Shown here piece by piece: positions 52,132 through 62,164 of a DNA stretch of 64,000 nucleotides. The stretch is from NCBI GenBank assembly GCA_018827375.1, contig JAHJYW010000049.1, positions 62,001 to 126,000 on the forward strand. The letters run 5' to 3'. Both the position numbers and the translations under genes were made by a program. Numbering within the stretch: the first letter of the stretch is position 1; each line of letters opens with the position of its first letter. A model generated the notes under the pieces. The model saw only the letters and a list, made by a program, of their open reading frames with translations. It did not search any database and was not told where the DNA came from. This DNA comes from Alphaproteobacteria bacterium (lineage in GTDB: Bacteria; Pseudomonadota; Alphaproteobacteria; Caulobacterales; Hyphomonadaceae).

Positions 52132-52832
52132 AAGAGTTCAGCCAGGAAATCTCTCAGGTGCGCAAAGCTGCGCCTGTCGGCGTCGGCATTGTAGACCGTG
52201 CCCATTTCGGCATTGTTCGCACCCTCGGTAGTGAAGGCGTGCATGGAATTGCCATGCGCGTGCAGCTGCCAGTCGGCGCCCGCTTCGGTCATCTCCTTCG
52301 CGATGGTGAGCACATCATCCGGCTTGGCCATAGGGTCCTGCCAGCCGTGCTCAATCAGCACCTTGGCTGAAATTTTCGGCGAAGCGAGATTTTCAGGGGC
52401 ACCCAGAAGACCGTGGAAAGAACATACACCGAGTACATCCATACCCGCACGCGCCATATCCAGGACGGAGAGGCCTCCGAAACAGTAACCGATAGCGGCT
52501 GCCTTGCTTGGGTCGACGCCGTCCTGCTTTTTCGCGGTGGCGAGTCCGCCTGCAAGCCGCTTTTGAAGTTCCGCGCGATCACCAGCTAACGGGTTCATCA
52601 GCGCCTGGTTCTCCTCAACCGTCGTGCCGCGCTTGCCCTTGCCGTAAACATCCATGGCGAAGGCGGCATAGCCGAGCTTTTCGACAATGAGCTGAGCCTT
52701 CTGGCGCTCATTCTCCGCAAGGCCAGCCCAAGCATGCGCGATAACGACCACCGGGACATTCGACTTGCCCGCTGGTTTCAGAAAGAAGCCCTCATAGGGT
52801 TTGCCATCAATGCTGTAATCAACTGCGCTCAT
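52128..52832 (-). CDS. Dienelactone hydrolase family protein
   Basis: Alpha/beta-hydrolase with a Cys nucleophile: HAWAGLAENER, the elbow AIGYCFGGLSVLD, the acid in HGWQDPMAKPDD, and His in HGNSMHAF. The Cys-Asp-His set is complete, so an active ester or lactone hydrolase is expected. Start at 52832 has GAGG nine bases ahead; an ATG two codons earlier is close behind the same site. No aromatic-degradation genes adjoin it. Confidence 0.88.
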   Translation of the reverse strand: MSAVDYSIDGKPYEGFFLKPAGKSNVPVVVIAHAWAGLAENERQKAQLIVEKLGYAAFAMDVYGKGKRGTTVEENQALMNPLAGDRAELQKRLAGGLATAKKQDGVDPSKAAAIGYCFGGLSVLDMARAGMDVLGVCSFHGLLGAPENLASPKISAKVLIEHGWQDPMAKPDDVLTIAKEMTEAGADWQLHAHGNSMHAFTTEGANNAEMGTVYNADADRRSFAHLRDFLAELF

Positions 52833-52972
52833 ATCCATATTCCTCTTGTGGTTTCTACGGTCCGATACACGCTATTCACCAAACGGTTTCAACCCCGGCA
52901 GTGATTAGTATGCGCTTTCTAGCCTTCTTCCTTATTTCTGGTCCCATCAGATAACCACGAAGGAGCCATCCA

Positions 52973-53839
52973 ATGGCAAAGTCGAAATCCAAAGAAAAAT
53001 CCAAGTCGCGCACCAAAGCCGAAAAGATCGGCAAGAACATCGAGGCGAACTCCGCCGACATGGCCCACAAGATCTGGCTGGCTGGCGTTGGCGCCTATGG
53101 CAAAGCCTATGACAGCGCACTGGCTGGTGCAAACGTGCTCAATACGCAATCGGCCGAAGTGTTCGAAGATCTCGTCAAGCGCGGTACGGAAATCGAAAGT
53201 GATGTACGCGCCCGCCTCAGCGGTGACGAACGTGTTCTCAAGGCCGGCCAGCAAATGGCAAAGGCCGCTGCGACGGCTCGCGAATTTCAGGTTCAGGCGC
53301 GTGACCAGTTTGAAGCTCGCATGGAGCGTATGCGCGACGTGCTAGGCGTCAAAGGTCTCGGCACAAAAGGTGAAAAGATCCACAAGAAGCTCGACAAGCT
53401 CGAAGACGAAGTGTCCGATCTGACCTCAAAAGCCAAGACGGCTGCTGGCGATGCAAACCTCAAGGCGCGGCTTGCCCGTTTGACGGCTGAGATCGAGGCC
53501 GTTGCAGGTGAAACAGGCGCTGAAGTTGCCAAGACAGCGAAGAAGGCTGCCAAAAAGACTTCGGCTGCTGTCAAAGAAGCCGTGTCTTCAAAACCGGCTA
53601 CTCCAAAGACTGCTGCGCCAAAAGCGGAAGCCAACGCTATCGGCTCAGATGACCTGTCGAAAATCACGGGTGTTGGTCCGGCACTCATGAAGAAGCTGGC
53701 CAAGGAAGGCATCACATCCTTCGCCCAGATTGCTGCGCTCACGAAAGCTGAAGTCGCCGCGCTCGATGAAAAGATCAGTGCGCGTGGCCGCATCACCCGT
53801 GACAACTGGGTGAAGCAGGCAAAAGCCCTGAAGAAGTAG
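52973..53839 (+). CDS. Phasin (PhaF/PhaI-like) with histone-like linker and C-terminal HhH domain
   Basis: 288 residues in three parts. Residues 20-135 are an amphipathic phasin region of the polyhydroxyalkanoate granule-associated family (MAHKIWLAGVGAYGKAYD; VFEDLVKRGTEIE). Residues 135-215 include a coiled coil and an Ala/Lys/Pro stretch (KTAKKAAKKTSAAVK) like the nucleoid-binding tail of Pseudomonas PhaF. Residues 220-288 form a helix-hairpin-helix unit (LSKITGVGPALMKKLAKEGI). It should coat PHA granules and perhaps tether them to DNA. Strong GAAGGAG before the ATG. Confidence 0.87.
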   Translation: MAKSKSKEKSKSRTKAEKIGKNIEANSADMAHKIWLAGVGAYGKAYDSALAGANVLNTQSAEVFEDLVKRGTEIESDVRARLSGDERVLKAGQQMAKAAATAREFQVQARDQFEARMERMRDVLGVKGLGTKGEKIHKKLDKLEDEVSDLTSKAKTAAGDANLKARLARLTAEIEAVAGETGAEVAKTAKKAAKKTSAAVKEAVSSKPATPKTAAPKAEANAIGSDDLSKITGVGPALMKKLAKEGITSFAQIAALTKAEVAALDEKISARGRITRDNWVKQAKALKK

Positions 53840-53855
53840 GGCTGATGGTATGGGA

Positions 53856-53880
53856 GGGCGGTCTCAGAACGAGGTCGCCC
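53856..53880. terminator. Hairpin between phasin and tetR genes
   Basis: GGGCGGTCTC and GAGGTCGCCC pair over ten positions in RNA (two G-U pairs) around a five-base loop, between two convergent stop codons. U-tract weak on both strands. Confidence 0.65.
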
Positions 53881-53885
53881 TTCAA

Positions 53886-54518
53886 TCAGTCCATCACCGA
53901 TTCATAATGGTCGATCATATGGCTTAGAGCGCCAAATCCGGCTTCGCCCATATAGGGCACGATGAGGCACATGACCTGGAACACGGTCGTGTGGATCAAA
54001 GCCGGGCCATCATGCTGGCTGTTTCCGATGCTGTCGTTGGCCAGCCAGAATGTCACTGTCATCATGATCTGGTCTGTGAGCGCAGTCTTGAGACGGGGAT
54101 CGAGCCGAAGCACATCGCTTTCCGCCAGGTCTTCTAGAACACGCGTGACCGTCTGGCGCTTCTCGCTGACAAGCGCCCTGAAACGCACTGCAAGATCAGG
54201 GTAACGGTCGAGTAGCACGCCAAGATCGCGATAGAAAAAACGGAAATCATAGATCTCTTCAAGGATGATGTAGAGATAGACCCAATTGTCCTCAATCGAG
54301 TTTACCCCGCCTTTCGAGCCGCGCAGGATAACGCGCATCTCATCTTCAAAGGCGCTGAACAGGGACCGGATAATCGCGTCCTTGCCCTTGAAATGATAGT
54401 AAAGATTCCCAGGGCTTATATCGAGTGCATTTGAAATATCGACGGCCGTTTGCGGCGCTTCTCCTTCCTCGTTGAAGAGCAGGAGGCTGACTTGAAGGAT
54501 ACGGTCGCGTGTTTTCAT
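53886..54518 (-). CDS. TetR-family regulator, possibly PhaD-like
   Basis: 210 residues from ATG 54518 (11 more codons are open upstream). N-terminal TetR helix-turn-helix: RDRILQVSLLLFNEEGE, TAVDISNALDISPGNLYYHFKGKDAI. The long C-terminal half is of the type seen in PHA-locus and lipid regulators. It is divergent from phaC and convergent with the phasin gene, so control of the PHA genes is the natural inference, as for PhaD of Pseudomonas. Confidence 0.88.
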   Translation of the reverse strand: MKTRDRILQVSLLLFNEEGEAPQTAVDISNALDISPGNLYYHFKGKDAIIRSLFSAFEDEMRVILRGSKGGVNSIEDNWVYLYIILEEIYDFRFFYRDLGVLLDRYPDLAVRFRALVSEKRQTVTRVLEDLAESDVLRLDPRLKTALTDQIMMTVTFWLANDSIGNSQHDGPALIHTTVFQVMCLIVPYMGEAGFGALSHMIDHYESVMD

Positions 54519-54675
54519 GGTCCAACTTGGAGTTTGACACGCAATTATCACTATGGAACGAATTTTGTTTCAAACTTTACAAGTCTATCTTTGCATAATC
54601 GCAAGAGAAAACAATTAAGCTGGCGCTGTGGATCCTCGTGTCCATTGAAGACTGGCGAATACGGGGAGACAAGAA
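54519..54675. promoter_or_regulatory. Divergent promoter region of tetR and phaC
   Basis: Short palindromic elements are present: CCAACT-TGG-AGTTTG next to the tetR start and GTTT-C-AAAC at 54567-54575. Either could bind the TetR protein. Promoter hexamers were not resolved. phaC has GGGGAGA before its ATG. Confidence 0.4.
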
Positions 54676-56364
54676 ATGCCGACACCACAGGAAGAAATCG
54701 CGCGGAATGCCGCTGAGAGCACAACGGCGCTGAATCCTCTTATGGGAGGCATTAACAGGCAAGAACTGCTGGGTGCAGTAGCCATGATGCTGCGCTCCAC
54801 GATGACCAATCCAGTCACCACAGCCAAGACAGCCGGCAAGATAACGGCGGAGAACGCCAAGATCCTTATGGGTAAGTCGGAGCGCAAGTCCGATCGCAAG
54901 GACCGCCGCTTTCAGGATCCCGCTTGGGAACATAACCCATTCTACAAGAGAGGCATGCAGGCCTATCTTGCGACCCAGGAGCATCTCAATGAATGGGTCG
55001 GCGAACTCAAGATGTCCGAGCTTGAGCATGCGCGCGCCAAATTCGTAATGGGCATGATCACGGATGCGCTGGCACCAACAAATACGCTATTAGGTAATCC
55101 CGCTGCCACCAAGCGCGTTGTCGACTCAGGCGGCTTGTCGCTGCTCAAAGGCATGCAGCACTTGTATGCAGACCTTACCAAAAACGGGGGTATGCCGTCC
55201 CAGGTGGACAAGCGCCCGTTCAAGGTTGGCGAAAATCTCGCAACATCAAAGGGGGAGATTGTCTGGAAGAACGAGATGCTGGAGCTGATCCAGTACGCTC
55301 CGATCACCGACAAGGTTCACAAGACTCCGATCCTGATCATCCCGCCACAGATCAACAAGTTCTACGCCAACGACCTGACCCCGATGACGTCCATCGTGCA
55401 GTTCCTGCTGTCGATGGAACTGCAGCCGTTTATCGTGTCCTGGCGCAACCCGACAAAGAAGCACGCGCACTGGGGCCTGTCCGACTATGTCGACAGCCTT
55501 GTGCAGGCAAGCGAAGTCATCCGGAAGATCACGAAGTCGCCCAAGATCAATGTTGCCGGTGCCTGCTCCGGCGGTATCACAACAGCGACGTTTGCAAGCC
55601 TGCTCGCGGCTGCCGACGACAAACGCGTCAATGCACTTACTTTCATGGTCTGCGTGCTCAATCCGCAACGTGATGACAGCGATCTTGGTCAGATTGTCTC
55701 TGACGGCAGCCTTGAGATTGCCCGCAAGTATTCCAAGCGCAAAGGTATCCTGAAGGGCGAGGATCTTGCGCGCATGTTTGCCTGGATGCGCCCGAACGAC
55801 CTTATCTGGAACTATGTCGTCAATAATTACCTGATGGGCGAAGATCCGCCGCCCTATGACGTTCTCTTCTGGAACAATGACACGACCAATCTTCCGGCCC
55901 AACTCCATTCGGATTATCTGGATCTTGGCTTGACCCAGCCATTTGACCATCCGGGCGAAATTGATGTCGCTGGACACAAGGCAGACCTGTCCAAGGTCAA
56001 ATGTGATGCCTTCGTCGTGGCAGGTCTCACCGACCATATTACGCCCTGGAAGGCGTGTTACCGCACACCTGCTTTGCTCGGCTCAGAGAATGTCGAGTTC
56101 ATTCTTTCCTCCAGCGGTCACCTCCAGTCGCTGATCAATCCGCCCGGAAACCCCAAAGCCAAGTATTTCCGTAATTCCGAGATCAAACCGACTTCAGATG
56201 AGTGGGCGGCGACGGCTGAGGAGCGTGCTGGCTCATGGTGGCCGCTCTGGGGCGAATGGCTGAAGGAGCGCTCCGGCGCACAGAAGGCTGCGCCAAAAGC
56301 TTGCGGCAATGAGGCATTCCCACCACTTTATGCTGCACCGGGCAAGTACGTCTTCGATGAATAA
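54676..56364 (+). CDS. phaC: Class II poly(3-hydroxyalkanoate) polymerase
   Basis: 562 residues, the length of Pseudomonas PhaC1/PhaC2. Nucleophile elbow GACSGGIT with Cys297 (lipase-box Ser replaced by Cys), Asp453 in GLTDHITPW and His482 in SSGHLQS complete the triad. NPFYKRGMQAYLATQ and PPQINKFYANDL match class II enzymes, which polymerise C6-C14 3-hydroxyacyl-CoAs and need no PhaE/PhaR subunit. Followed by phaZ as in Pseudomonas phaC1-Z. Confidence 0.95.
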   Translation: MPTPQEEIARNAAESTTALNPLMGGINRQELLGAVAMMLRSTMTNPVTTAKTAGKITAENAKILMGKSERKSDRKDRRFQDPAWEHNPFYKRGMQAYLATQEHLNEWVGELKMSELEHARAKFVMGMITDALAPTNTLLGNPAATKRVVDSGGLSLLKGMQHLYADLTKNGGMPSQVDKRPFKVGENLATSKGEIVWKNEMLELIQYAPITDKVHKTPILIIPPQINKFYANDLTPMTSIVQFLLSMELQPFIVSWRNPTKKHAHWGLSDYVDSLVQASEVIRKITKSPKINVAGACSGGITTATFASLLAAADDKRVNALTFMVCVLNPQRDDSDLGQIVSDGSLEIARKYSKRKGILKGEDLARMFAWMRPNDLIWNYVVNNYLMGEDPPPYDVLFWNNDTTNLPAQLHSDYLDLGLTQPFDHPGEIDVAGHKADLSKVKCDAFVVAGLTDHITPWKACYRTPALLGSENVEFILSSSGHLQSLINPPGNPKAKYFRNSEIKPTSDEWAATAEERAGSWWPLWGEWLKERSGAQKAAPKACGNEAFPPLYAAPGKYVFDE

Positions 56365-56400
56365 GACGCGCGTGCCGCTAAACGATCAAGGAAATTACCA

Positions 56401-57243
56401 ATGCCCGCAACGGAACCGCGCCCCAGGATAACGATGCAGGACGTCGATGGCGTCACGCTTCGCACAGCGTTCTGGGCTGCAAAAAACGATGTTGGCAACC
56501 GTCCACTCCTGTTTTTCAACGGTATCGGCGCCAACCTTGAACTGACCAGCGCTCTAGGGGACATGTTTCCGGACCGGGACATTGTCACTTTTGATGTCCC
56601 GGGCGTGGGCAAGAGCCCGGTGACCCAATGGCCTTACCGGCCCTGGATGCTGGCGCGTTGGGCGCGCAAGCTGCTGGACCAGTTTCACATTGATGAAGTG
56701 GACGTGATGGGCGTTTCATGGGGCGGCGCCCTGGCGCAACAGTTCGCCTTCCAGTACCGCAACCGGGTCGGCAAGCTGATCCTTTGCGCCACGACAGCGG
56801 GCATGACGATGATCCCTGGAAAGCCGGCTTCATTGTCCAAGATGGTTGATGCGCGTCGGTATACGGACCCGAATTATATGCGGGACAATTTCGCCACCCT
56901 GTATGGCGACGAGGCCGATGAGCAGGCTGGCTCGCACATCGATAATCTGATGGCGCCCGATCCGAAGGGCTATATTTTCCAGCTGCTCGCGTTCATTGGC
57001 TGGTCAAGCCTGCCCTTCATCCGCTTTCTGCGCATGCCGACGCTGGTGATGATGGGTGACAAGGATTCGATTGTGCCACTTGCAAACGGGCATATCCTGA
57101 AGGTCGCTCTCCCCAATTCCCGCCTCCACGTTGTCGAAGGGGGTGGTCATCTGTTCCTCGTGACACGTGCAGAAGAGACTGCTGCCGTAATCCGGGATTT
57201 CCTCGCCGAAACGCAAGAGGTGCCCAGTCGCGCTGCGGCCTGA
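56401..57243 (+). CDS. phaZ: Intracellular medium-chain PHA depolymerase-like hydrolase
   Basis: 280-residue alpha/beta-hydrolase with FFNGIGANLELT, FDVPGVGKSP, elbow GVSWGG with Ser106, Asp in GDKDSIVPLANG and His in GGGHLFLVTRAEE. The whole pattern, including PGKPASLSKM and ARRYTDPNYM, corresponds to the PhaZ that lies between phaC1 and phaC2 in Pseudomonas. It mobilises stored polymer. 36 bases after phaC, so co-transcribed. Confidence 0.92.
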   Translation: MPATEPRPRITMQDVDGVTLRTAFWAAKNDVGNRPLLFFNGIGANLELTSALGDMFPDRDIVTFDVPGVGKSPVTQWPYRPWMLARWARKLLDQFHIDEVDVMGVSWGGALAQQFAFQYRNRVGKLILCATTAGMTMIPGKPASLSKMVDARRYTDPNYMRDNFATLYGDEADEQAGSHIDNLMAPDPKGYIFQLLAFIGWSSLPFIRFLRMPTLVMMGDKDSIVPLANGHILKVALPNSRLHVVEGGGHLFLVTRAEETAAVIRDFLAETQEVPSRAAA

Positions 57244-57246
57244 CGC

Positions 57247-58824
57247 CTATAGGGCCATCAGGTCGTCGGCCTGCTTCTTGACGGCGGCATAGTCGATTTT
57301 CCCTGTGCCCAGAACGGCAATATCTTTCACATGGAATACCCGCCGGGGCACGGCGAAGTCCGGCACGCCATGGTTCTTTGCCCAGGCATGGATATCCTCG
57401 CGATTACAGTCTTCAGCATCGCTGAGCAAAATGATCTGCTCGCCCTTGCGTGGGTCGGGCATGGTCACTGCGGCATGCAGATTATCCGGCCACACGGCGC
57501 TGGCGCAGTTCTCGACCACTGCGAGCGACACCATCTCGCCGCCAATCTTCGCAAACCGTTTGACGCGCCCCATGATCCGAATGAAGCCCTCGCTGTCGAT
57601 TGAGACAACGTCGCCGGTATCGTGCCAGCCGCCTTCGGGGCGCTCGAGCACACCTGGGCGAGATGGCCGGAGGTAGCCCAGCATGATGTTGGGACCACGG
57701 ATGTGCAGTCGGCCGCCATCCGCAATGCCGTCCACCGGCATCAGTTTTGAATCCATGTCAGCCATCAACTGCCCGACTGTGCCCGGCTTGTTGTTTTCCC
57801 ACTGGTTGGCCGCAACCACAGGGGATGCCTCGGTCGCGCCATAGCCTTCAAGGATTTCGATCTCGAACTTGCGACGCACAAGTGAGCGCGTTTCGTCTTT
57901 CACGCGCTCTGCGCCGCAGACTGCGAGGCGGACAGAGTCCATGTCACCCTCGGCGCCGATACGCGCATATTGGGATATGAACGTGTCCGTCGCGAGCAGG
58001 ATTGTGGAGGCATTGCTGCGGATGCGCTTGACGATCTCGCGCGGCTGAAGCGGTGAGGGGTGGAACATCACCTGGATGCCCGCCACGATTGGCAGGATCG
58101 CACCAACTGTCAGACCGAAACAGTGAAACGTTGGCAGGGGGTTGAACAATTTATCGGTATCAGGACTTAATCCGATGTGAGCGCGCACTTGCTCGACATT
58201 GGCCATCACATTCTCATGGCTGAGAACAACGCCCTTCGGCTCGCCCTCAGTGCCTGATGTAAACAGGATGACACCGGGAGATTTGTAGGCAGGCTTTGAT
58301 CGGAACAGGGCAGGGGCTATCGGCCCGAGCGCCGCGGCGACCTTGTTACCAAGTGTGAGTCCTTCACGGACATCCTCGAGATAGATAATCTCGACGACCT
58401 TACCGAGCTCGGCGATGAGCGCTTCCAGGCCGCCCAACTCGACAAATTTGTGCGCGGTGACAATCCGCTTCACGCCCGCGGCGGTCATTGCGGCTTTCAG
58501 GTTGGCTGATCCGGCGGTGAAGTTCAGCATGGCCGGCGTTCGACCGTAGGCGCTCAGCGCATAGAACGCGACAACAGCGCCAGCCCCGGTCGGGAGCATG
58601 ACGCCAACGGCCTCGCCCTTTGACGTGCCCTTCTTCAAGGACGCCCCGAGACCGAATGCCCCGCGAACAATCTCTTTATAGGTCAGTTCCCGGTCATCAC
58701 CGTCGACCACGATGACCTTGTCAGCGCCAAATTCGCTTTTGGCACGCAGAAGGGCCGAGAAAAGGTCGATTCGTGTGCGGGATGGCCGATAGCTGATTGG
58801 CGATGGTATCGTCACGCTATTCAT
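57247..58824 (-). CDS. AMP-forming acyl-CoA/acyl-ACP synthetase, Aas-like
   Basis: 525 residues from ATG 58824. ANL-superfamily motifs: [48 protein letters not shown], and the C-terminal Lys in GTGKIDYA. The sequence most resembles the synthetase half of Aas (2-acylglycerophosphoethanolamine acyltransferase/acyl-ACP synthetase), without an acyltransferase domain. Facing the PHA genes, it could activate fatty acids; the acceptor (CoA or ACP) is unknown. Several short palindromes (for example TGCATATGCA at 58911-58920) lie between it and lipA. Confidence 0.85.
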   Translation of the reverse strand: MNSVTIPSPISYRPSRTRIDLFSALLRAKSEFGADKVIVVDGDDRELTYKEIVRGAFGLGASLKKGTSKGEAVGVMLPTGAGAVVAFYALSAYGRTPAMLNFTAGSANLKAAMTAAGVKRIVTAHKFVELGGLEALIAELGKVVEIIYLEDVREGLTLGNKVAAALGPIAPALFRSKPAYKSPGVILFTSGTEGEPKGVVLSHENVMANVEQVRAHIGLSPDTDKLFNPLPTFHCFGLTVGAILPIVAGIQVMFHPSPLQPREIVKRIRSNASTILLATDTFISQYARIGAEGDMDSVRLAVCGAERVKDETRSLVRRKFEIEILEGYGATEASPVVAANQWENNKPGTVGQLMADMDSKLMPVDGIADGGRLHIRGPNIMLGYLRPSRPGVLERPEGGWHDTGDVVSIDSEGFIRIMGRVKRFAKIGGEMVSLAVVENCASAVWPDNLHAAVTMPDPRKGEQIILLSDAEDCNREDIHAWAKNHGVPDFAVPRRVFHVKDIAVLGTGKIDYAAVKKQADDLMAL

Positions 58825-58973
58825 ACAAGGGCCCTTTGACTTCGCGAGTTGCACTCACTTTTGTAACATTTTGTCACTTAAGGGCCTCGACGCAACCGAT
58901 AATGCAAGTTTGCATATGCAGCCTGCGCTGCAAATCCCTTGATGAATCGGGTCACCGCGTCCATCTTCCGACC

Positions 58974-59945
58974 ATGGCAACGCTCATTGATCTCACTCCG
59001 TCCGGTCGCAAGCACCGGCACCCCGAAAAGCAGGCGCGTCCTGACACGCCCATCCTGCGCAAGCCCGACTGGATTCGCGTAAAGGCGCCGACATCCGCAG
59101 GCTATGCCGAAACCCGAGAGATCGTGAAATCAAAAGGGTTGATTACAGTTTGTGAGGAAGCAAGCTGTCCGAATATCGGGGAATGCTGGGACAAGAAGCA
59201 TGCAACGATGATGATCATGGGTGACGTGTGCACCCGTGCCTGTTCGTTCTGCAACGTATCCACTGGCAAGCCGACATCGGGCCTTGATGCTGACGAGCCT
59301 CGCCGCGTGGGCGAGGCCGTTGCTGAAATGGGCCTTGAGCACGTTGTAATCACGTCGGTGGACAGAGACGACCTTGAGGATGGCGGCGCAATGCACTTCG
59401 TCCACGTCATCGATGCGATTCGTTCCGCATCACCTGGGACGACGATCGAGATCCTGACGCCGGACTTCCTGCGTAAGGATGGCTGGGAAAACCGCGTGAT
59501 TGATGCGCGGCCTGATGTGTTCAATCACAATCTTGAGACAGTACCACGCCTTTATCTCTCAATCCGGCCCGGCGCGCGCTATTTTCACTCGCTTCGCCTG
59601 CTTCAGAAGGTGAAAGACCGTGATCCGTCGCAGTTCACGAAGTCCGGCCTGATGGTTGGCCTCGGTGAAACGAAGGAAGAAGTCATGCAGGTGATGGACG
59701 ACATGCGCTCTGCGGGTGTCGATTTTCTTACGATTGGCCAATATCTCCAGCCGACCCGCAAGCATGCAGCGATCGACCGCTTCGTCACGCCGGAAGAATT
59801 CAAGGCACTGGAAGAGATTGCGCGGGCCAAGGGCTTCCTGATGGTGTCGGCCACGCCGCTGACGCGGTCCAGCTATCATGCTGGCGAAGACTTCGCGCGG
59901 ATGCGTACGGCGCGTGAAGCCAAGCTCGCAGTCCTCACCGCATAA
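58974..59945 (+). CDS. lipA: Lipoyl synthase
   Basis: Radical SAM enzyme inserting sulfur into octanoyl groups. Auxiliary cluster Cys60, Cys65, Cys71 ([12 protein letters not shown]) and radical SAM Cys86, Cys90, Cys93 (CTRACSFC) are all present. ATG 58974 gives the usual length, 323 residues; the frame open upstream overlaps the divergent ligase gene. lipA followed by a Coq10/RatA protein is a conserved alphaproteobacterial pair. Confidence 0.97.
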   Translation: MATLIDLTPSGRKHRHPEKQARPDTPILRKPDWIRVKAPTSAGYAETREIVKSKGLITVCEEASCPNIGECWDKKHATMMIMGDVCTRACSFCNVSTGKPTSGLDADEPRRVGEAVAEMGLEHVVITSVDRDDLEDGGAMHFVHVIDAIRSASPGTTIEILTPDFLRKDGWENRVIDARPDVFNHNLETVPRLYLSIRPGARYFHSLRLLQKVKDRDPSQFTKSGLMVGLGETKEEVMQVMDDMRSAGVDFLTIGQYLQPTRKHAAIDRFVTPEEFKALEEIARAKGFLMVSATPLTRSSYHAGEDFARMRTAREAKLAVLTA

Positions 59946-59946
59946 T

Positions 59947-60423
59947 ATGCCCCGTTTTTCCAAATCGGCACGCGTGCCATATACGCCGGCACAAGCGTTC
60001 GATCTTGTATCGGACATTGCCCGCTACCCGGACTTTATCAAATGGATCACCGCGATGCGGGTTTCCGACGTTCGGCTCGATGAAGCCGGCATTACGCATT
60101 CCCGGGGCGATGCCGTTGTTGGTTTTAAGGGTTTCGTTGAGCGGTTTTCAACTGGCGTAGTTGCGGATCCGGCTGTTGGGACTGTCGTAGCCAGTCTTAT
60201 CAAGGGGCCGTTTCGAGCGTTGCGAGCGCAGTGGACGATCACGCCACTGGAACGCGGTGGCGCCGATATCGCGCTTGAGATCAATTATGAGTTCCGCAAT
60301 GTGCTTATTGCAATGCTGGCAGCTGCCAATCATGACACGGCGGTCAATCGGATCATGAGCGCATTCCTGACAGAAGCGCAGAAACGCTATGGATCAGGCC
60401 CTAGCGCATCTGTACCTGTATGA
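59947..60423 (+). CDS. Coq10/RatA-type START-domain protein, ubiquinone-binding
   Basis: 158 residues, one base after the lipA stop. START/polyketide-cyclase fold: VPYTPAQAFDLVSDIARYPDFIKW at its start and SLIKGPFRALRAQWTITP later. Related to yeast Coq10 and bacterial RatA; in Alphaproteobacteria it probably assists ubiquinone delivery. Convergent 23-base overlap with cinA. Confidence 0.9.
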   Translation: MPRFSKSARVPYTPAQAFDLVSDIARYPDFIKWITAMRVSDVRLDEAGITHSRGDAVVGFKGFVERFSTGVVADPAVGTVVASLIKGPFRALRAQWTITPLERGGADIALEINYEFRNVLIAMLAAANHDTAVNRIMSAFLTEAQKRYGSGPSASVPV

Positions 60424-60892
60424 GGTTCAGAGCTGTCTCGACGGCAGCCATCCGGATATCGTGTCGGCTGATCTCACCTACTTGAATCATTTCGTGAACC
60501 ACTGCGCGATTCTCGCGAGCGCAGGCAATGTGGACTGTGCCGACAGGCTTCATCCGCGTGCCACCGCCAGGGCCGGCCACGCCCGTAATGGCAACCGCGA
60601 TGTTGGCGCGGCTGGCTTCCAGCGCGCCCTCAGCCATCATCCTGGCGACGGGCTCTGATACGGCGCCGTAATCGGCCAGCACATCACCCGCAATGCCCAG
60701 CATCTCTTCCTTCGCGCGGTTGGAATATGTCACGAACCCACGCTCGAAGACGCTGGAAGAGCCTGGAATGTCGGTGAACAGGGCGGCGAGCAGGCCGCCC
60801 GTGCAGCTTTCAGCGGTGCAGATCTTGAGGCGTGCCTGCTCGGCATCATCAAGGATCAGCATGGCGAGATTTCGGAGACGATCTGGGAACAT
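60401..60892 (-). CDS. pncC: Nicotinamide-nucleotide amidohydrolase (CinA C-terminal domain)
   Basis: 163 residues, single CinA domain. TAESCTGGLLAALFTDIPGS holds the catalytic Ser, followed by GFVTYSNRAKEEMLG and AITGVAGPGGG. It deamidates NMN to NaMN in pyridine nucleotide recycling. Nine bases downstream of ispDF on the same strand. Confidence 0.92.
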   Translation of the reverse strand: MFPDRLRNLAMLILDDAEQARLKICTAESCTGGLLAALFTDIPGSSSVFERGFVTYSNRAKEEMLGIAGDVLADYGAVSEPVARMMAEGALEASRANIAVAITGVAGPGGGTRMKPVGTVHIACARENRAVVHEMIQVGEISRHDIRMAAVETALNLIQVQMR

Positions 60893-60901
60893 GGACGGAG
60901 A

Positions 60902-62044
60902 TTAGCGCGGCTGGTGCGATGGCACCAGCACCGCAATGGCCTCTGCCGCTATTCCCTCGCGTCGCCCTGTAAAGCCCAATCCTTCCGTCGTAGTCGCCTT
61001 CACGCTGACGGCGGACAGGGGCAGCCCCATCAGCTCTGCCGTACGGGTGCGCATGGCTTCGCGGTGCGGCTTCACTTTCGGTGCTTCACAGATCACCGTG
61101 ATGTCACAGCTCGAAACTGCGTAGCCTTCAGCACCAGCCAGCCGGATAGCCTCCTGCAGGAATATGGCGCTATCCGCATTCTTCCAACGCGCATCCGAGG
61201 GCGGAAAATGGTCACCAATATCGCCGAGAGCAACGGCGCCCAAGATGGCGTCGGTCAGGGCGTGCCAGGCGGCATCTGCATCCGAGTGGCCCTTTAGCTT
61301 GGCGGTATGCGGGATGGTGACTCCGCACAGCGTAACATGATCACCCGCCTCGAACGCATGGACGTCGAAACCTTTGCCGACGCGTGGTACGGCAAAGGCT
61401 GGGCTCATCATTTTTTCCAGCAAGACGAAATCCTCCGGATAGGTGATTTTGTGCAGGCGCTCATCGCCCGGGATAAGCTCAACCTTGGCTCCCGTCGCTT
61501 CCATGGCTGCAAGGTCATCAACCAGATCGCCATCGGCGGCATCAAGCGCCGCGCGGATGGCGCCCAGTCGGAACGCCTGAGGGGTTTGGACTCGCAACAG
61601 CCCGTCGCGGGACACGGTTTCAAGTTTCCCGTTCCGCTCGGTTTTGAGGGCATCCGGGACGGGGAGGGCGGGGGCAACGGCATCCGCCGTTTCGAGCGCC
61701 GCGATGAGGGCGCTGATCATGCCCTGACTCAGGCCGGGACGGGCGGCATCATGGATCAGGACCGGTGTGTCCGGCGGAAGGTCGAGGGCTGCTAGGCCGT
61801 TGCGTACCGACTGGGTCCGGGAACTCCCACCGGACACCCATGAAACACCCGGGAACGGTCCAATGCTCACCTGATCGGCCCCGGAAACCACAACCAAATG
61901 ACCCACATTCGGATGTTGAAGGAAGGCCTCGACTGACCATTCAAGGACTTTTCGCCCGAGAAGGGATTCATATTGCTTTGGTCCAGCGCGACCTGCGCGG
62001 GTACCGCTTCCACCTGCAACAATGATTGCGGCTACCTGCGACAT
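60902..62044 (-). CDS. ispDF: Bifunctional IspD/IspF, isoprenoid (MEP) pathway
   Basis: 380 residues. The N-terminal half is CDP-ME synthase IspD ([32 protein letters not shown]); the C-terminal half is MECDP synthase IspF ([20 protein letters not shown] with metal-binding Dx[20 protein letters not shown] as [15 protein letters not shown], and [11 protein letters not shown]). The fusion is standard in Alphaproteobacteria. Start 62044 gives [12 protein letters not shown]; nine earlier codons are open. Confidence 0.96.
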   Translation of the reverse strand: MSQVAAIIVAGGSGTRAGRAGPKQYESLLGRKVLEWSVEAFLQHPNVGHLVVVSGADQVSIGPFPGVSWVSGGSSRTQSVRNGLAALDLPPDTPVLIHDAARPGLSQGMISALIAALETADAVAPALPVPDALKTERNGKLETVSRDGLLRVQTPQAFRLGAIRAALDAADGDLVDDLAAMEATGAKVELIPGDERLHKITYPEDFVLLEKMMSPAFAVPRVGKGFDVHAFEAGDHVTLCGVTIPHTAKLKGHSDADAAWHALTDAILGAVALGDIGDHFPPSDARWKNADSAIFLQEAIRLAGAEGYAVSSCDITVICEAPKVKPHREAMRTRTAELMGLPLSAVSVKATTTEGLGFTGRREGIAAEAIAVLVPSHQPR

Positions 62045-62164
62045 AAATGGGTTTCTAGGTGAGGTTGACAAAACGGACTACAGGCCTTTCCGAACATGAA
62101 TTTTTGTACAGATGCGCGTCTTTTGTGCACTTGCGAAGAAATGAAAAGTCGGAACAATAGCCAT

